From an uncultured Paraprevotella sp. (GTDB lineage Bacteria > Bacteroidota > Bacteroidia > Bacteroidales > Bacteroidaceae): a stretch of 45,214 bases of DNA. The notes beneath the pieces were generated by a model, which saw only the letters and a program-made list of their open reading frames with translations, ran no database searches and was not told where the DNA came from. The translations under genes and the position numbers were made by a program. Position 1 is the first letter of the stretch. Each line of letters opens with the position of its first letter. The stretch is from assembly GCA_944319925.1 (NCBI GenBank), contig CALUFQ010000022.1:1-45214 (forward strand), in the 5' to 3' direction. Positions 42,312 to 45,214 of the stretch are shown piece by piece.

Positions 42312-43331
42312 ATGATAGACAAAATAGAAGAACTGCTAAAAGAAGTGGAAACATTGCAGGCTGCCGACGCCAAGGAAGCGGAAGCACTGCGCATCAAATA
42401 CTTGGGTAAAAAAGGCATCATCAACGACCTGATGGCCGATTTCAGGAATGTGCCGGCCGGCCAAAAGAAGGAAGTAGGCATGAAGCTGAACGAGCTGAAG
42501 GACAAAGCCCAAGAGAAAATCAATGCACTGAAGGAAGCCGCCTGCGCACAAGACCATTTGGCCGACGACCTCGACCTGACGCGCACGGCTTACCCCATCG
42601 CGCTGGGCACACGCCATCCGCTCACCATCGTCAAGAATGAAATCGTGGATATCTTCTCGCGCTTGGGATTCACGCTCGCCGAAGGCCCCGAGGTGGAAGA
42701 CGATTGGCACGTGTATTCCTCAATGAATTTCGCAGACGACCATCCGGCGCGAGACATGCAGGACACATTCTTCGTGGAAGCCCATCCCGACATCGTGCTC
42801 CGCTCGCACACCTCGTCCGTACAAGCCCGCGTCATGGAACGCCAACAGCCGCCCATCCGCGTGATTTGCCCAGGACGGGTGTACCGCAACGAAGCCATCT
42901 CGGCGCGCGCCCATTGTTTCTTCCACCAGGTGGAGGGTCTTTACGTTGACCGCAACGTCTCGTTCACCGACCTGAAGCAAGTGTTGCTCCTCTTCGCGCA
43001 GGAGATGTTCGGCAAAGAGACCAAGATACGCCTCCGCCCCTCTTATTTCCCGTTCACGGAACCATCGGCTGAAATGGACATCAGCTGCGACATCTGCGGC
43101 GGAAAGGGCTGCTCGTTCTGCAAACACACGGGATGGGTGGAAATCCTCGGTTGCGGCATGGTGGACCCTGCCGTGCTTGACGCCAACGGCATCGACAGCA
43201 AAATTTATACCGGCTACGCGTTCGGCATGGGCATCGAACGCATCACCAATTTGAAGTATAAAGTCAAAGACCTGCGCATGTTCTCGGAAAACGACTTGCG
43301 CTTTTTGGAAGAATTCAAATCCGCCAACTAA
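42312..43331 (+). CDS. pheS: Phenylalanine--tRNA ligase alpha subunit
   Basis: This 339-residue class II synthetase subunit charges tRNA-Phe together with PheT. An N-terminal coiled coil (about 1-85, IEELLKEVETLQAADAKEAE) binds tRNA. The catalytic domain includes HPLTIVKNEIVDIFSRLGF, RSHTSSVQARVM, PGRVYRNEAISARAHCFFHQ (motif 2) and GMGIERITNLKY (motif 3). The cysteine-rich insert CDICGGKGCSFCKHTGW is typical of many PheS. pheT is not adjacent. Its stop codon overlaps the MFS start by one base (TAATG). Confidence 0.97.
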   Translation: MIDKIEELLKEVETLQAADAKEAEALRIKYLGKKGIINDLMADFRNVPAGQKKEVGMKLNELKDKAQEKINALKEAACAQDHLADDLDLTRTAYPIALGTRHPLTIVKNEIVDIFSRLGFTLAEGPEVEDDWHVYSSMNFADDHPARDMQDTFFVEAHPDIVLRSHTSSVQARVMERQQPPIRVICPGRVYRNEAISARAHCFFHQVEGLYVDRNVSFTDLKQVLLLFAQEMFGKETKIRLRPSYFPFTEPSAEMDISCDICGGKGCSFCKHTGWVEILGCGMVDPAVLDANGIDSKIYTGYAFGMGIERITNLKYKVKDLRMFSENDLRFLEEFKSAN

Positions 43332-44530
43332 TGGTGGAACCCAAACTGGTCACACGCAGTTTCGTTTGCATACTGGCAGCCAATTTCCTACTCTATTTTG
43401 GATTTTGGCTGCTTGTTCCTGTTTTGCCATTTTACCTGAAAGAAACTTTCTCGTGCGGCGAGGCGGCCATCGGCACCATCTTGAGTTGCTACACCGTGTC
43501 GGCCCTTTGCACCCGCCCTTTCATGGGCTACCTCTACGACGGCTTCGCGCGTAAACCTATATATATAGCGGCCTACTTCCTCTTCACGGCCATATTCTTG
43601 GGCTATGTCCTGGCCGGGCTGCTCGCCGTGTTCATCATGCTGCGCATGTTGCACGGCATCGCCTTCGGCACGGTTACCGTAGGCGGCAATACACTGGTCA
43701 TAGACATCACCCCCTCCAGCCGGCGCGGCGAAGCCCTCGGCTACTACGGGCTGACGAACAACATCGCCATGAGCATCGGCCCCATGACGGGGCTGTTTCT
43801 CCATGACTCCCACCTGAGCTACGGACACATCTTCAGCATCGGCCTGCTGACCTGTTTCCTCGGTTTCCTTTGCGCCTTGTGCGTCAAGGCACCGCGCAAA
43901 ACAACGGTCAAACGGCCTCCCGTCTCGCTCGACCGCTTCATCCTGCTGAAGGGCATACCCGCCGGCATCGCCCTGCTCCTCCTGTCCATCCCCTACGGGG
44001 CCACGACCAACTACGTGGCCGTCTATGCCCGCGAAATCGGCTTGGACGTGCCCACCGGATTCTTTTTCACCCTGATGGCCGTAGGCATGGGGGTGAGCCG
44101 CATCTTCGCCGGAAAATACGTGGACCGAGGCTACATCACCCAAATCATCTCCTACGGCTTCTACGTGGTCATCGCGGCGTTCTTCCTCCTCTCGTGCTGC
44201 TCCACGCTTGTCGGCTACAGCCACGCTTGGTGCGTCTTCGCGTTCTACCTCGTGCCCTTCATGCTCGGCGTAGGCTTCGGCGTGATGTTCCCGGCCTACA
44301 ACACGCTCTACGTCAACCTCGCGCCCAACAACCAGCGCGGCACGGCCACCAGCACTTACCTGACCTCGTGGGACATCGGCATAGGGCTGGGCATCTCCAC
44401 TGGCGGATACATCGCCGAACACTTTGCTTTCGATGCAGTTTACCTCTTTGGCAGCATCCTGTGCGTGGTGTCCATGGTATTTTTCAACCTCTACGTCGGC
44501 CCGCATTTCCACCGCAACAAAGTGCGCTGA
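43331..44530 (+). CDS. Major facilitator superfamily transporter
   Basis: This 399-residue protein has about 12 membrane segments with a loop between 6 and 7 (VKAPRKTTVKRPPVSLDR, about residues 186-203). Motif A is GYLYDGFARKPIY (loop 2-3). RMLHGIAFGTVTVGGNTL and ITPSSRRGEALGYYGL are typical of arabinose- and drug-efflux-type MFS members. Substrate not predictable. Translationally coupled to pheS by a one-base overlap. Confidence 0.92.
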   Translation: MVEPKLVTRSFVCILAANFLLYFGFWLLVPVLPFYLKETFSCGEAAIGTILSCYTVSALCTRPFMGYLYDGFARKPIYIAAYFLFTAIFLGYVLAGLLAVFIMLRMLHGIAFGTVTVGGNTLVIDITPSSRRGEALGYYGLTNNIAMSIGPMTGLFLHDSHLSYGHIFSIGLLTCFLGFLCALCVKAPRKTTVKRPPVSLDRFILLKGIPAGIALLLLSIPYGATTNYVAVYAREIGLDVPTGFFFTLMAVGMGVSRIFAGKYVDRGYITQIISYGFYVVIAAFFLLSCCSTLVGYSHAWCVFAFYLVPFMLGVGFGVMFPAYNTLYVNLAPNNQRGTATSTYLTSWDIGIGLGISTGGYIAEHFAFDAVYLFGSILCVVSMVFFNLYVGPHFHRNKVR

Positions 44531-44676
44531 CTCGAAACGCCCGGGTTGAAATATGCCATTATGTCAGTTTTTTCCTTCATTATCCCCGTTTTGAAACCAT
44601 AAAGCAACAGATTCAGGTCAATTTCTTGATTTACGTCAATTATTGCACCCTTATCCGCAAGTTTCGGGCAGGAAGG

Positions 44677-44708
44677 CTTGCAAAAAGCTGTTTTTGGCTA
44701 TAACTTTG
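44677..44708 (+). promoter_or_regulatory. Bacteroides-type promoter of the small membrane protein unit
   Basis: TAACTTTG (44701-44708) with CTTG (44677-44680) exactly 20 bases upstream. The leader is about 98 bases and holds a direct repeat, AAAGGTAAAAAAGAT (44776-44790) and AAAGGTAAAAAGAT (44801-44814), the second ending at the start codon. Confidence 0.65.
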
Positions 44709-44812
44709 CAGTGTCAAAAGACAAACAGACTGAAGAATAAAGATAAAAAAACATCCTCCTTAGGTAGAGGTTTTGAAAGGTAAAAAAGATTGTTTAATTA
44801 AAAGGTAAAAAG

Positions 44813-44998
44813 ATGATGATGACAACAAGTATTATGCTGTTTGCCGTAATACTTATGGCAACAGTGCTTATGGTACTTTTCGCAGTAGTGGCATTGACCA
44901 GCATGCACAAGGAGTCCAAGTTGAACAAAGACTTTTTCATGTCGAGCACATCCATGTGGTTTGGCGCGGATCCGATGAGCCGCAACGCGACCTGCTAA
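44813..44998 (+). CDS. Small Met-rich membrane protein (61 residues)
   Basis: The 61-residue product is MMMTTSIMLFAVILMATVLM, then VLFAVVALTSMHKE and a polar tail ending SRNATC. One hydrophobic helix (about 5-30) is followed by a charged, Met-rich tail, suggesting a single-pass membrane protein. Three consecutive ATG codons make the start ambiguous by up to two residues. A matching promoter, a leader and a strong terminator define a monocistronic unit, which makes a real gene likely despite its size. No family is recognised. Confidence 0.65.
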   Translation: MMMTTSIMLFAVILMATVLMVLFAVVALTSMHKESKLNKDFFMSSTSMWFGADPMSRNATC

Positions 44999-45070
44999 AA
45001 AGCGGAAAGGACCAAAGCCAAAACAAAAGTAGCACACACTCAACTGATTCACATAATTAGATTAAAGACG

Positions 45071-45113
45071 AAAGCCGGGGAGAAAGGGTCAACCTTCCTC
45101 CCCGGCTTTTTTC
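45071..45113 (+). terminator. Strong intrinsic terminator
   Basis: Arms 45071-45087 and 45093-45109 form a 17-bp stem with one mismatch (AAAGCCGGGGAG paired with CTCCCCGGCTTT in the outer part), a 5-base loop and TTTTTT at 45107-45112. It ends the small membrane protein unit and could also work leftward because of the AAA at its base. Confidence 0.9.
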
Positions 45114-45140
45114 GTATCCGCCCGGAAAAACAAGATAAAA

Positions 45141-45214
45141 CGGGTCAGTAGAAATTCAGTGGGGAAACGGTTTCATGCTACCCCGCTGATATGCTGCGAC
45201 AGATTTGAGATCCA
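45141..45214 (+). repeat. Hairpin repeat, copy 3 (plus orientation, cut by window end)
   Basis: CGGGTCAGTAGAAATTCA (45141-45158), then AGTGGGG (45158-45164) pairing with CCCCGCT (45181-45187) around a loop containing CGGTTTCATGCT, then GATATGCTGCGACAGATTTG. It matches copy 2 at 24801-24878 over the last 55 bases with few changes. In copy 2 an inverted-arm element follows 33 bases later, so one may lie just beyond the window. Confidence 0.8.

Noticed and set aside
43388-44512. 374-codon minus-strand frame opposite the MFS gene
   Set aside because: Exact shadow of a clear membrane transporter on the plus strand; composition (Asp/Glu/Gly/His-rich) is that of an antisense frame.

Overview
The window is chromosomal DNA from a member of the order Bacteroidales (phylum Bacteroidota), probably a gut lineage. 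The grounds are: promoters of the Bacteroides type (a TAnnTTTG box, often with a TTTG-like box about 20 bases upstream) before many genes; a one-piece hybrid two-component regulator (propeller sensor, kinase, receiver and AraC-type DNA-binding domain in one chain); a pyrophosphate-dependent phosphofructokinase; an OmpP1/FadL-type porin; menaquinone synthesis; and a fused HisIE. Genus cannot be fixed from sequence alone.

Layout. (1) 1-1.8 kb: accessory end with the tail of an IS1595-like transposase and two leftward orphan genes. (2) 1.8-4.5 kb: leftward pair of a secreted Trp/Tyr/His- and Ser/Arg-rich protein and an outer-membrane porin. (3) 4.6-8.2 kb: prmA, facing a membrane-anchored GH25 lysozyme and pfp. 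(4) 8.4-13.9 kb: a GH30 lipoprotein glycosidase under a hybrid two-component regulator, with three GTAACA repeats between them. (5) 14.0-24.0 kb: rightward housekeeping genes (PlsC-like acyltransferase, a large secreted 'xanthan lyase'-type amidase-like protein, a YgiQ radical SAM protein overlapping a PP2C-like phosphatase, menA, an EttA-type ABC-F protein, an SUI1/YciH factor). (6) 24.0-26.7 kb: a gene-poor repeat region ending at tRNA-Glu(CTC). (7) 26.7-39.2 kb: a leftward HAD phosphatase and DUF1573 pair, then a long rightward series: DUF4286, ruvC, ModF-like ATPase, hisH-hisA-hisF-hisIE, ftsE, lysC, lysA, a glycosyltransferase-2 protein and a MATE transporter. (8) 39.2-39.5 kb: a second repeat island. 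(9) 39.5-45.2 kb: leftward DUF4348 lipoprotein, murB and MBL hydrolase, diverging from pheS and an MFS transporter; then a small membrane-protein transcription unit with its own terminator and a further repeat copy cut by the window end.

How genes work together. hisH/A/F/IE cover the middle steps of histidine synthesis (IGP synthase, ProFAR isomerase, PRA-CH/PRA-PH). lysC and lysA are the first and last enzymes of diaminopimelate/lysine synthesis, next to ftsE and with murB nearby, which fits a cell-wall theme. The GH30 gene and the regulator form a minimal carbohydrate-sensing unit without SusC/SusD.

The most unusual content is non-coding. One family is a hairpin repeat whose loop is conserved while the stem changes in a compensating way. 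Another is an inverted-arm (REPIN-like) element of about 186 bases present in two opposite copies 14 kb apart. There is also a three-unit tandem array in which each unit carries a different but self-complementary hairpin. No complete, clearly new protein system was recognised; the repeat region is the best candidate for undescribed biology.
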